Notes under the pieces: generated by a model
What the model saw: the letters and a program-made list of their open reading frames with translations, nothing else
Databases searched by the model: none
What the model was told of the DNA's origin: nothing
Shown here: positions 12,201 through 25,012 of the stretch, one piece after another
Layout: every line of letters begins with the position of its first letter
Position numbering within the stretch: the stretch's first letter is position 1
Position numbers and translations under genes: made by a program
Origin: Gonocerus acuteangulatus
Taxonomy: Eukaryota > Arthropoda > Insecta > Hemiptera > Coreidae
Assembly: GCA_946811695.1 (NCBI GenBank)
Contig: OX328126.1
Coordinates: 80,296,214 to 80,360,213 of the forward strand
Length of the DNA: 64,000 bases
Reading direction: 5' to 3'

Positions 12201-13127
12201 TCTACTATATATTTGTCAAATACCACTCACTCACTCACTGACTCACTGACCTATCATCCCCCAGCCCAAACCACTCGACAGAAAATTTTGAAATTTTGCA
12301 TGGACACTCCCTATATAACGTGGGCACTCACTAAGGAAGGATTTTTTGATATTTCAATTTTTAGAGGGGTTTAAAGTTTGAGTTGGTTAGAGCAGGCAAG
12401 CCTAGGCAGCAAGCGTTCTTAGGACGATAACAGAACAGCTGTTACCGTATATTATCTATTTTACCGTATATATTATTACCGTATATATTATCTATTTTTT
12501 TACCGTATAGTATTATTTTTAATTGAGGTTAATTTCCTCTATGATGGCAGACCTTGAATTACTAGAAATAAAATGTGATTTTGTCCCTCATACAGTTTAC
12601 GCCCTGGTGTTGGCCCATCCGAGGTAATAATATCCCGAACCACTTGACACAAAAATTTGAAATTTTGCACGGACAATACGTTTAGAGCGTAAACACTCGC
12701 TAAGAAAGGTTTTTTTGATATTCAAATGTTTAGGGGGGTTTGAATTATTAAGATGTTCCTCATCGGCTCATAAATGGTTCGATTTTGATAACATTTGGTA
12801 CCAAAATCTTCCTTCTCATTTAAAAGGTCAAGTTCATTAACCAGTTGAATCCGTTTACTGGAACATGGTTTTTGGAGCAAAATTTGTGCGAAAGATTCCT
12901 TAACGTAGGAAAACGAATGAAGCCATTTTTTAAGCGAGTTCTGTAGCTATTTACCAGAAAAATTGATAGAAATACTTTTCAAAACTAATTTTGTGTTTGG
13001 GTATTCAGAAACGAAGTTTTCGGATCTCAGTATATTTATCTCGAAGAGATAAGTGCTTAAAACTTCAAATTTGTTAGTTTTATGCTTTTCAACGTTTATT
13101 TTTCTCTGTTTACCTAACTTTTTAAGC

Positions 13128-13158
<31 letters not shown>

Positions 13159-13328
13159 CCCAACGAAAACAAGCACGGTTACCTCCACATGGTGTTTCCT
13201 GGGTAACTTCAAAGTCCGTGCAATAATAAGCTGTGCAAAATTATGTAGTAGCGTTAATTTTGATCATATCTTATTTAACTCAATATAAAAAATACTTCGG
13301 CCGTGGTGAAGCACGGGTATTCAGCTAG
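12201..13328 (+). mobile_element. Non-autonomous Helitron, copy 1 (1,128 bp)
   Basis: The element starts with TC (TCTACTATATATTTGTCAAA) directly after an A and ends with CTAG directly before a T, the pattern expected of Helitron insertion between A and T. Just upstream of the 3' end a hairpin CCGTG-GTGAAG-CACGG (about 13300-13316) precedes GTATTCAG-CTAG, the classical Helitron 3' architecture. The 5' end carries a short CACTCACTCACTGACT array. There is no Rep/helicase frame, so it must depend on proteins encoded elsewhere. A T-run of about 30 lies inside (about 13129-13158). The body is largely shared with copy 2. Confidence 0.92.
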
Positions 13329-13330
13329 TA

Positions 13331-13331
13331 C

Positions 13332-13395
<64 letters not shown>

Positions 13396-13417
13396 CATCA
13401 AGGCGTCTGGTATTCGT

Positions 13418-13457
<40 letters not shown>
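13331..13457. repeat. (TA)n tract and poly(T) run
   Basis: TA repeats at 13334-13391 followed, after a short unique segment, by a T-run at about 13420-13457. Confidence 0.9.
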
Positions 13458-13459
<2 letters not shown>

Positions 13460-13569
13460 ATCAGCTGCTATGGCCATTAGCACACGGTATTCGTAATTGA
13501 AAAATAAATAATAAATTCACAGAAATAATTGTGCATAGCCACAAAAATCAAGAGATTACAAAAATATCA

Positions 13570-13707
13570 GAAGATAGTATTAGGAAGGATAGAGAAGGTG
13601 GTATTAGGAAAAATAAAGAGGGTGGTATTAGGAAGGATAGAGAAGGTGGTATTAGGAAGGATACAGAAGGTGGTATTAGGAAGGATATTGAATATGGTAT
13701 TGGGATG
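13570..13707. repeat. 24-bp minisatellite, about six units
   Basis: The unit GGTGGTATTAGGAAGGATAGAGAA recurs with point variants and ends immediately before the second Helitron. Overlapping open frames here are a by-product of a period divisible by three. Confidence 0.9.
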
Positions 13708-13711
13708 GATA

Positions 13712-14948
13712 TCTACTATATATTTGTCAAATACCACTCACTCACTCACTCACTCACTCACTCACTCACTCACTCACTCACTCATCTATCAACGCCCAGC
13801 CCAAACCACTCGACAGAAAATTTTGAAATTTTGCATGGACACTCCCTATATAACGTAGGCGCTCGCTAAGAAAGGATTTTTTGATATTCGTATTTTTAAG
13901 CATTTTTAGGGGGGTTTAAAGTTTGAGTTGGTTAGAGAAGGCAAGCCTAGACAGCCTGCGTTGCTAGGACGATAAAGAACAGCTGTTACCTTACATTATC
14001 TATTTCATAGTATTATTTTTAATTGAGGTTAATTTCCGCTATGATGGGAGTCCTTGAATTACTAGAAATAAAATGTGATTTTGTCCCTCATAGAGTTTAC
14101 GCCCTGGTGATGGCCCATCCGAGGTAATAATATCCCGAACCATTTGACTCAAAAATTTGAAATTTTGCACGTACAATACGTTAAGAGGGTAAACACTCGC
14201 TAAGAAAGGTTTTTTTTATTTTCAAATGTTTAAGTACTTTTAGGGGGGTTTGAATTATTATGAAGTTCTTCATCAGCTCAAAAATCTTTCTTCTCATTTA
14301 AAAGGTCAAGTTCATTAACCAGTTGAATCCGTTTACTGGAACATGGTTTTTCGAGCGAAATTTGTGCGAAAGATTCCTTAATGTAGGAAAACGAATGAAA
14401 CCATTTTTTAAGCGAGTTCTGCAGCCATTTGCCAGAAAAATTGATAGAAATACTTTTCAAAACTAATTTTCTGTTTGGGTATCAGAAGTATATGGGAAAA
14501 AAATTGTCTGAATGGTGATACAAAGTTTTCGGATCTCAGTATATTTTCTAAAATATCTCGAAAACGGTTGGGAACTCGTAGTAAGTGGAAGGCGGCTATT
14601 CGAAAGGTGTACTAAATTCTCTACTAAAAAGATTCTGTTGTAATGTTCGGTGGGGGGATGTCAATAGAAGAGATAAGTGCATAAAACTTCAAATTTGTTA
14701 GTTTTATGCTTTTCAACGTGTATTTATCTCTGTTTACCTAACTTTTTAAGCGGTTGTTGCATTTTTTTTTCTACTCTCCAACGGAAACAAGCACGGTTAC
14801 CTCCACATGGTGTTTCCTGGGTAACTTTAAAGTCCGTGCAATAATAAGCTGTACACAATTAGGTAGTAGCGTTAATTTTGATCATATCTTATTTAACTCA
14901 ATATAAAAAATACTTATCGGCCGTGGTGAAGCACGGGTATTCAGCTAG
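13712..14948 (+). mobile_element. Non-autonomous Helitron, copy 2 (1,237 bp)
   Basis: Same termini as copy 1: TCTACTATATATTTGTCAAA after an A at 13711, and a hairpin CCGTG-GTGAAG-CACGG then GTATTCAG-CTAG before a T at 14949. The 5' CACT array is longer than in copy 1 (about 13735-13783). Compared with copy 1 it has an extra internal segment near 14485-14665 and lacks the long T-run, so the two copies have diverged by indels. No coding capacity for a Helitron protein is present. Confidence 0.93.
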
Positions 14949-15160
14949 TAAATACATAAAACTGTTATATAAATATCATGATATCATAACTGTTATGATA
15001 GAAAACTGTTTTTTTCCGGGGGCCCTAGAACTTGGCCTCTTTTTTCAACGTTAGTTTTTTGGGCAGATTTTGAAACTAAATTTGTACCTATATAAATGAT
15101 TTCTCTTTAGTTCTTTTATTATTTCATTTTATTTTTTATTCAGAATTTATATGACTTGTT

Positions 15161-15344
15161 TTTTTTTTCTTTTTTGTTTTTTTTTACGGCGCATCTACAT
15201 CTAGGTCATTAGCGCCGACATCCAGGGTGCAGCGAGGAATTTTACCAGCGAGCCGTGGGATGATAAAATTCCTGCCGGAGGTTGGGAATCGAACCCACCA
15301 TCTCCCGCTTATGAATCCAAGGCGCTAGCCATTAGACCACGGGA
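15161..15344 (-). mobile_element. tRNA-derived SINE, family A
   Basis: On the minus strand the element begins with a tRNA-like head, with an A box in TGGTCTAATGGCTAGCG and a B box GGTTCGATTCC-like segment. A fixed body follows (ATTTTATCATCCCACGGCTC, GCGCTAATGACC) and an A-rich tail. It is flanked by the 8-bp duplication GACTTGTT (15153-15160 and 15345-15352). The body variants are the same as in the copy at 44015-44220, so the two belong to one subfamily. Confidence 0.88.
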
Positions 15345-15381
15345 GACTTGTTAAATTTGTATTTATATTACAAATATTATC

Positions 15382-15536
15382 GGGTCTCCCCGTGGTCTAG
15401 TGGGTAACGCCTTAGATTCTCATGCGGGAGATGGTGGGATCGAGTCCCGCCGGCGACAGGAATTTTCTCATCTCACAGCTCATTGAGAAAATTCCTCGCT
15501 GCCTCTTGGATGTCGGGGCTAATGGCAGAAAAAAAA
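15382..15536 (+). mobile_element. tRNA-derived SINE, family A, diverged copy
   Basis: The same head and body as other family A copies, in plus orientation, beginning GGGTCTCCCCGTGGTCTAGT, with a short A-tail of eight. It lies 38 bp from the oppositely oriented copy at 15161-15344, so the two are head to head. No clean target duplication was identified. Confidence 0.82.
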
Positions 15537-17030
15537 GTCATCGTTTACGGGTATTGACCGTTTCCAGACAAGTATGGAATACACATACAAAATAAACACC
15601 AACTTGAATGAATGAATGAATGAAAAATGAATGAAAAAAAAACTTTATTCTGGGACTTCGTCCCATAAGAATAAAAATAAGTACAAAATAAACAATAAAG
15701 AAATTTAACCTAAAAATATAAATATGAATAAAGAAAAACAAAAGTATAAAAGAACAAACCAAAAAAAAAAAAGCAACTAACACAAATATTATATGTGAAG
15801 CCTTAAATAATAAAATGAAATATAAGTAAATATGTACATTCATTGGAATGGGGCAATGATGATACAATGTTCAGAGGGGGATGGGAATAAAATTAAAGAG
15901 TTTAAATAAACAAATAAATATTAAAAAGTTGAATAAATATTAAAGGAATGGGGGCTATAAAAAGATATAAACTAGGAAAATGCATAAACACGAGAAAAAA
16001 AAAATTCATGGGAAAACAAAAAAAAAACTTGGAAAACAAGTAAAACAAAACACCATCCCCAAGTACGTCCTTGCTTCTACCTTTGTATAGGAAATAATGT
16101 GCTGATATGCGTGCAGCTTCCTAAATGGGAGGAACTGTTCCTGTTGGCGCATGCGATAACTTCCATCTCCAGGGAATTGGTTAACTTCCATCTCCTGAAA
16201 TGGTATTCGATTGCATAAGGTCTTGCTGAAACCTCTAACTACACAATGATTGTATTACAGAGAAGTTACTTGGCTGGATCTTAGCTTCGTTAAGAAAAGC
16301 CAACGAGTCTCACGAAGAACTTTCTCTGGCATTTTTCTCTGATGCTCGTTGTAATCCAATAAAGGCTTCGAGCTGCAAGACTCTCTACTCCTTACAATGT
16401 CCACTGCTCTACCTTGCAGTTATAAATGTAGTATATAACAGTAGAAACATTGGATGCAGAAGAGATGGATTCACAATATACTTCTCGTCACCAGCAGGGT
16501 ATCGTCCGGTAGCCGACCGGAAATATGGACGTCAATTCAGACCATTTGGATCTCCATGAGTAGGCCAACGCCCATGAAGACATCTTTGTCAGTTGTCCGT
16601 GCGGGGTGACTTAGTTTCTTATAATTTCTAAATGAAATACAAAATTTGCAATGCTCGCTTTAATTTTGGATGCAGAAGTGGAAACCGGTAATACAAATAA
16701 GAGGCAGTGGGTGAAGAAAATATTAACTGAAAGACAGTTGTTAGGAGAATTCTGCACATTATTCAAAGAGCTGCAAGATGATGAAATTTCATTTTTCTCA
16801 GGACACTAGCAAAGAGGAACTCTAGAACCAAAACATTTTTTCCCCTCTATCGGTTGTAACTTTATCGCAACTAAACTCGGAAGAAATCATCCCCAAACAA
16901 AGAAGAATATTAGATGAAAAACATAGGTTCATTAGAAGTTGGGGTTTACACAAATAATTTAGTCAATATAATTTAACACATTTAGTACTTGACAAAATAT
17001 TGCAAAACCCTTGGATCTCGAAAATAAGGA
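15537..17030. other. No gene recognised
   Basis: A-rich on the plus strand up to about 16030, then less AT-rich DNA with only short open frames and no recognisable domain or RNA gene. Confidence 0.4.
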
Positions 17031-17032
17031 GG

Positions 17033-17033
<1 letters not shown>

Positions 17034-17100
<67 letters not shown>
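17034..17100. repeat. (TA)n microsatellite
   Basis: About 66 bp of TA directly abutting the Tc1-like end; Tc1-like elements target TA. Confidence 0.95.
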
Positions 17101-17102
<2 letters not shown>

Positions 17103-17475
17103 TGGCACGCAGTACAAATGATGCAAGGAATTTAATTAAATAAAAATTATTTTAGACCAAGGAAAAATTTATAGAATCATCAGGCTAGAATTTAGAATAG
17201 TAAAACAATTATTTGAGATCGAATCATAAAATTAAACAAAATCTCCATAAAACAATGTACATTTCTAAGGTCACAATGAAAATGATGCAAAACGAAAAAA
17301 ATCCAAAAATATTTAAAATTTTAGTTCTTTGTAGGTAACCCTTTACTTTTTATTACCTTATTCAAACGATTTGGCGTGAACTGGACAAGATTTCTGTGTA
17401 AGATGGACGTATATTTTCCCATTCTTCTTGATCTTCTTTTTGAGTTCTTCTTGTTTAGTTAGTTGGAGCACTCGA
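17101..17475 (-). pseudogene. Tc1-like transposon fragment (transposase C-terminus and one TIR)
   Basis: The left edge reads CAGTGGCACGCA directly after TA, the typical outer end of Tc1-like elements. On the minus strand the region ending at about 17325 encodes PNRLNKVIKSKGLPTKN then a stop, matching the usual C-terminus of Tc1-like transposases (PxRLxxVIKxKGxPTKY). Only this part of the transposase is recognisable, and the frame upstream breaks. The DD34E catalytic region and the second TIR were not found before the satellite begins at about 17590. Confidence 0.72.
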
Positions 17476-17589
17476 TTATTATTCTAGTACACCTAAGTTC
17501 AAAAATAGAGCCCACTAAAGATTTTATCTTCTAGTGACTTCGTTGGTGGGTTTGATTCGCCTGCCCCTGACAGATTAGGCCCTCTAATA

Positions 17590-20500
17590 AGACAGCGTTT
17601 AATTTAATTTAACGATAAATTCGTATATATGAAAGACAAGGTCTGACCTCGAAGCTGTTATATGTCTGACAGAGTTAGTGTTCCGTGGTTTAGCAATGTA
17701 CTCTAAATTCATAAGACTGCGTTTTATTTAATTTAACGATAAATTCGTATATATGAAAGACAAGGTCTGACCTCAAAGCTGTTATATGTCTGACAGAGTT
17801 AGTGTTCTGTGGTTTAGCAATGTACTCTAAATTCATAAGACTGCGTTTTATTTAATTTAATGAGAAATTCGTATATATGAAAGACAAGGTCTGACCTCAA
17901 AGCTGTTATATGTCTGACAGAGTTAGTGTTCTGTGGTTTAGCAATGTACTCTAAATTCATAAGACTGCGTTTTATTTAATTTAACGATAAATTCGTATAT
18001 ATGAAAGACAAGGTCTGACCTCGAAGCTGTTATATGTCTGACAGAGTTAGTGTTCTGAGGTTTAGCAATGTACTCTAAATTCATAAGACTGCGTTTTATT
18101 TAATTTAACGATAAATTCGTATATATGAAAGACAAGGTCTGACCTCAAAGCTGTTATATGTCTGACAGAATAGTGTTCTGTGGTTTAGCAATGTACTCTA
18201 AATTCATAAGACTGCGTTTTATTTAATTTAACGATAAATTCATATATATGAAAGACAAGGTCTGACCTCAAAGCTGTTATATGTCTGACAGAGTTAGTGT
18301 TCTGTGGTTTAGCAATGTACTCTAAATTCATAAGACTGCGTTTTATTTAATTTAACGATAAATTCGTATATATGAAAGACAAGGTCTGACCTCAAAGCTG
18401 TTATATGTCTGACAGAGTTAGTGTTCTGTGGTTTAGCAATGTACTCTAAATTCATAAGACTGCGTTTTATTTAATTTAACGATAAATTCGTATATATGAA
18501 AGACAAGGTCTGACCTCAAAGCTGTTATATGTCTGACAGAATAGTGTTCTGTGGTTTAGCAATGTACTCTAAATTCATAAGACTGCGTTTTATTTAATTT
18601 AACGATAAATTCGTATATATGAAAGACAAGGTCTGACCTCAAAGCTGTTATATGTCTGACAGAGTTAGTGTTCTGTGGTTTAGCAATGTACTCTAAATTC
18701 ATAAGACTGCGTTTTATTTAATTTAATGAGAAATTCGTATATATGAAAGACAAGGTCTGACCTCGAAGCTGTTATATGTCTGACAGAATAGTGTTCTGTG
18801 GTTTAGCGATGTACTCTAAATTCATAAGACTGCGTTTTATTTAATTTAACGATAAATTCGTATATATGAAAGACAAGGTCTGACCTCGAAGCTGTTATAT
18901 GTCTGACAGAGTTAGTGTTCTGAGGTTTAGCAATGTACTCTAAATTCATAAGACTGCGTTTTATTTAATTTAACGATAAATTCGTATATATGAAAGACAA
19001 GGTCTGACCTCAAAGCTGTTATATGTCTGACAGAATAGTGTTCTGTGGTTTAGCAATGTACTCTAAATTCATAAGACTGCGTTTTATTTAATTTAATGAG
19101 AAATTCGTATATATGAAAGACAAGGTCTGACCTCAAAGCTGTTATATGTCTGACAGAGTTAGTGTTCTGTGGTTTAGCAATGTACTCTAAATTCATAAGA
19201 CTGCGTTTTATTTAATTTAACGATAAATTCGTATATATGAAAGACAAGGTCTGACCTCGAAGCTGTTATATGTCTGACAGAGTTAGTGTTCTGAGGTTTA
19301 GCAATGTACTCTAAATTCATAAGACTGCGTTTTATTTAATTTAACGATAAATTCGTATATATGAAAGACAAGGTCTGACCTCAAAGCTGTTATATGTCTG
19401 ACAGAATAGTGTTCTGTTGTTTAGCAATGTACTCTAAATTCATAAGACTGCGTTTTATTTAATTTAACGATAAATTCGTATATATGAAAGACAAGGTCTG
19501 ACCTCAAAGCTGTTATATGTCTGACAGAGTTAGTGTTCTGTGGTTTAGCAATGTACTCTAAATTCATAAGACTGCGTTTTATTTAATTTAATGAGAAATT
19601 CGTATATATGAAAGACAAGGTCTGACCTCAAAGCTGTTATATGTCTGACAGAGTTAGTGTTCTGTGGTTTAGCAATGTACTCTAAATTCATAAGACTGCG
19701 TTTTATTTAATTTAACGATAAATTCGTATATATGAAAGACAAGGTCTGACCTCGAAGCTGTTATATGTCTGACAGAGTTAGTGTTCTGAGGTTTAGCAAT
19801 GTACTCTAAATTCATAAGACTGCGTTTTATTTAATTTAACGATAAATTCGTATATATGAAAGACAAGGTCTGACCTCAAAGCTGTTATATGTCTGACAGA
19901 ATAGTGTTCTGTTGTTTAGCAATGTACTCTAAATTCATAAGACTGCGTTTTATTTAATTTAACGATAAATTCGTATATATGAAAGACAAGGTCTGACCTC
20001 AAAGCTGTTATATGTCTGACAGAGTTAGTGTTCTGTGGTTTAGCAATGTACTCTAAATTCATAAGACTGCGTTTTATTTAATTTAACGATAAATTCGTAT
20101 ATATGAAAGACAAGGTCTGACCTCAAAGCTGTTATATGTCTGACAGAGTTAGTGTTCTGTGGTTTAGCAATGTACTCTAAATTCATAAGACTGCGTTTTA
20201 TTTAATTTAACGATAAATTTGTATGTATGAAAGACAAGGTCTGACCTCAAAGCTGTTATATGTCTGACAGAGTTAGTGTTCTGTGGTTTAGCAATGTACT
20301 CTAAATTCATAAGACTGCGTTTTATTTAATTTAACGATAAATTCGTATATATGAAAGACAAGGTCTGACCTCAAAGCTGTTATATGTCTGACAGAATAGT
20401 GTTCTGTGGTTTAGCAATGTACTCTAAATTCATAAGACTGCGTTTTATTTAATTTAACGATAAATTCGTATATATGAAAGACAAGGTCTGACCTCAAAGC

Positions 20501-23500
20501 TGTTATATGTCTGACAGAGTTAGTGTTCTGTGGTTTAGCAATGTACTCTAAATTCATAAGACTGCGTTTTATTTAATTTAATGAGAAATTCGTATATATG
20601 AAAGACAAGGTCTGACCTCGAAGCTGTTATATGTCTGACAGAATAGTGTTCTGTGGTTTAGCAATGTACTCTAAATTCATAAGACTGCGTTTTATTTAAT
20701 TTAACGATAAATTCGTTTATATGAAAGACAAGGTCTGACCTCGAAGCTGTTATATGTCTGACAGAGTTAGTGTTCTGAGGTTTAGCAATGTACTCTAAAT
20801 TCATAAGACTGCGTTTTATTTAATTTAACGATAAATTCGTATATATGAAAGACAAGGTCTGACCTCAAAGCTGTTATATGTCTGACAGAATAGTATTCTG
20901 TGGTTTAGCAATGTACTCTAAAATTCATAAGACTGCGTTTTATTTAATTTAACGATAAATTCGTATATATGAAAGACAAGGTCTGACCTCAAAGCTGTTA
21001 TATGTCTGACAGAGTTAGTGTTCTGTGGTTTAGCAATGTACTCTAAATTCATAAGACTGCGTTTTATTTAATTTAACGATAAATTCGTATATATGAAAGA
21101 CAAGGTCTGACCTCAAAGCTGTTATATGTCTGACAGAATAGTGTTCTGTGGTTTAGCAATGTACTCTAAATTCATAAGACTGCGTTTTATTTAATTTAAC
21201 GATAAATTCGTATATATGAAAGACAAGGTCTGACCTCAAAGCTGTTATATGTCTGACAGAGTTAGTGTTCTGTGGTTTAGCAATGTACTCTAAATTCATA
21301 AGACTGCGTTTTATTTAATTTAACGATAAATTCGTATATATGAAAGACAAGGTCTGACCTCAAAGCTGTTATATGTCTGACAGAATAGTGTTCTGTGGTT
21401 TAGCAATGTACTCTAAATTCATAAGACTGCGTTTTATTTAATTTAACGATAAATTCGTATATATGAAAGACAAGGTCTGACCTCAAAGCTGTTATATGTC
21501 TGACAGAGTTAGTGTTCTGTGGTTTAGCAATGTACTCTAAATTCATAAGACTGCGTTTTATTTAATTTATCGATAAATTCGTATATATGAAAGACAAGGT
21601 CTGACCTCAAAGCTGTTATATGTCTGACAGAGTTAGTGTTCCGTGGTTTAGCAATGTACTCTAAATTCATAAGACTGCGTTTTATTTAATTTAACGATAA
21701 ATTCGTATATATGAAAGACAAGGTCTGACCTCGATGCTGTTATATGTCTGACAGAATAGTGTTCCGTGGTGTAGCAATGTACTCTAAATTCATAAGACTG
21801 CGTTTTATTTAATTTAACGATAAATTCGTATATATGAAAGACAAGGTCTGACCTCAAAGCTGTTATATGTCTGACAGAATAGTGTTCTGTGTTTTAGCAA
21901 TGTACTCTAAATTCATAAGACTGCGTTTTATTTAATTTAACGATAAATTCGTTTATATGAAAGACAAGGTCTGACCTCGAAGCTGTTATATGTCTGACAG
22001 AGTTAGTGTTCTGAGGTTTAGCAATGTACTCTAAATTCATAAGACTGCGTTTTATTTAATTTAACGATAAATTCGTATATATGAAAGACAAGGTCTGACC
22101 TCGAAGCTGTTATATGTCTGACAGAGTTAGTGTTCTGAGGTTTAGCAATGTACTCTAAATTCATAAGACTGCGTTTTATTTAATTTAACGATAAATTCGT
22201 ATATATGAAAGACAAGGTCTGACCTCAAAGCTGTTATATGTCTGACAGAGTTAGTGTTCTGTGGTTTAGCAATGTACTCTAAATTCATAAGACTGCGTTT
22301 TATTTAATTTAACGATAAATTCGTATATATGAAAGACAAGGTCTGACCTTAAAGCTGTTATATGTCTGACAGAGTTAGTGTTCTGTGGTTTAGCAATGTA
22401 CTCTAAATTCATAAGACTGCGTTTTATTTAATTTAACGATAAATTTGTATGTATGAAAGACAAGGTCTGACCTCAAAGCTGTTATATGTCTGACAGAGTT
22501 AGTGTTCTGTGGTTTAGCAATGTACTCTAAATTCATAAGACTGCGTTTTATTTAATTTAACGATAAATTCGTATATATGAAAGACAAGGTCTGACCTCAA
22601 AGCTGTTATATGTCTGACAGAATAGTGTTCTGTGGTTTAGCAATGTACTCTAAATTCATAAGACTGCGTTTTATTTAATTTAACGATAAATTCGTATATA
22701 TGAAAGACAAGGTCTGACCTCAAAGCTGTTATATGTCTGACAGAGTTAGTGTTCTGTGGTTTAGCAATGTACTCTAAATTCATAAGACTGCGTTTTATTT
22801 AATTTAATGAGAAATTCGTATATATGAAAGACAAGGTCTGACCTCGAAGCTGTTATATGTCTGACAGAATAGTGTTCTGTGGTTTAGCAATGTACTCTAA
22901 ATTCATAAGACTGCGTTTTATTTAATTTAACGATAAATTCGTTTATATGAAAGACAAGGTCTGACCTCGAAGCTGTTATATGTCTGACAGAGTTAGTGTT
23001 CTGAGGTTTAGCAATGTACTCTAAATTCATAAGACTGCGTTTTATTTAATTTAACGATAAATTCGTATATATGAAAGACAAGGTCTGACCTCAAAGCTGT
23101 TATATGTCTGACAGAATAGTGTTCTGTGGTTTAGCAATGTACTCTAAAATTCATAAGACTGCGTTTTATTTAATTTAACGATAAATTCGTATATATGAAA
23201 GACAAGGTCTGACCTCAAAGCTGTTATATGTCTGACAGAGTTAGTGTTCTGTGGTTTAGCAATGTACTCTAAATTCATAAGACTGCGTTTTATTTAATTT
23301 AACGATAAATTCGTATATATGAAAGACAAGGTCTGACCTCAAAGCTGTTATATGTCTGACAGAATAGTGTTCTGTGGTTTAGCAATGTACTCTAAATTCA
23401 TAAGACTGCGTTTTATTTAATTTAACGATAAATTCGTATATATGAAAGACAAGGTCTGACCTCAAAGCTGTTATATGTCTGACAGAGTTAGTGTTCTGTG

Positions 23501-25012
23501 GTTTAGCAATGTACTCTAAATTCATAAGACTGCGTTTTATTTAATTTAACGATAAATTCGTATATATGAAAGACAAGGTCTGACCTCAAAGCTGTTATAT
23601 GTCTGACAGAATAGTGTTCTGTGGTTTAGCAATGTACTCTAAATTCATAAGACTGCGTTTTATTTAATTTAACGATAAATTCGTATATATGAAAGACAAG
23701 GTCTGACCTCAAAGCTGTTATATGTCTGACAGAGTTAGTGTTCTGTGGTTTAGCAATGTACTCTAAATTCATAAGACTGCGTTTTATTTAATTTATCGAT
23801 AAATTCGTATATATGAAAGACAAGGTCTGACCTCAAAGCTGTTATATGTCTGACAGAGTTAGTGTTCCGTGGTTTAGCAATGTACTCTAAATTCATAAGA
23901 CTGCGTTTTATTTAATTTAACGATAAATTCGTATATATGAAAGACAAGGTCTGACCTCGATGCTGTTATATGTCTGACAGAATAGTGTTCCGTGGTGTAG
24001 CAATGTACTCTAAATTCATAAGACTGCGTTTTATTTAATTTAACGATAAATTCGTATATATGAAAGACAAGGTCTGACCTCAAAGCTGTTATATGTCTGA
24101 CAGAATAGTGTTCTGTGTTTTAGCAATGTACTCTAAATTCATAAGACTGCGTTTTATTTAATTTAACGATAAATTCGTATATATGAAAGACAAGGTCTGA
24201 CCTCAAAGCTGTTATATGTCTGACAGAGTTAGTGTTCTGTGGTTTAGCAATGTACTCTAAATCCATAAGACTGCGTTTTATTTAATTTGACGATAAATTC
24301 GTATATATGAAAGACAAGGTCTGACCTCAAAGCTGTTATATGTCTGACAGAGTTAGTGTTCTGAGGTTTAGCAATGTACTCTAAATTCATAAGCCTGCGT
24401 TTTATTTAATTTAACGATAAATTCGTATATATGAAAGACAAGGTCTGACCTCAAAGCTGTTATATGTCTGACGGAATAGTGTTCTGTGGTTTAGCAATGT
24501 ACTCTAAATTCATAAGACTGCGTTTTATTTAATTTAACGATAAATTCGTATATATGAAAGACAAGGTCTGACCTCAAAGCTGTTATATGTCTGACAGAGT
24601 TAGTGTTCCGTGGTTTAGCAATGTACTCTAAATTCATAAGACTGCGTTTTATTTAATTTAACGATAAATTCGTATATATGAAAGACAAGGTCTGACCTCA
24701 AAGCTGTTATATGTCTGACAGAGTTAGTGTTCCGTGGTTTAGCAATGTACTCTAAATTCATAAGACTGCGTTTTATTTAATTTAACGATAAATTCGTATA
24801 TATGAAAGACAAGGTCTGACCTCGAAGCTGTTATATGTCTGACGGAATAGTGTTCTGTGGTTTAGCAATGTACTCTAAATTCATAAGACTGCGTTTTATT
24901 TAATTTAATGAGAAATTCGTATATATGAAACACTAGGTCTGACCTCGAAGCTGTTATATGTCTGACAGAGTTAGTGTTCTGAGGTTTAGCAATGTACTCT
25001 AAATTCATAAGA
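17590..25012. repeat. Satellite array of about 60 units of 123/124 bp
   Basis: The CTCTAAATTCAT word marks each unit and falls at 17701, 17825, 17949, 18073, 18196 and so on, so the period is 124 bp, or 123 bp when CAGAGTTAG is replaced by CAGAATAG. Unit variants include AACGATAA versus AATGAGAA, CTCAAAG versus CTCGAAG and CTGTGG versus CTGAGG. Variants recur at 495 bp (four units) around 19.1-19.9 kb, and a block of about 1.9 kb is repeated at an offset of 2,226 bp. Open frames of 69 residues at 21648-21857 and 23874-24083 reflect runs of 123-bp units and are not genes. Each unit carries GTCTGAC twice, 24 bp apart. Confidence 0.97.

Noticed and set aside
21648..24083. Two identical 69-codon open frames on the minus strand
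   Set aside because: They are products of adjacent 123-bp satellite units (123 is divisible by three) and are identical because of the 2,226-bp higher-order repeat.
17590..25012. CRISPR-like array
   Set aside because: The repeat is continuous with no variable spacers, and the context is eukaryotic.
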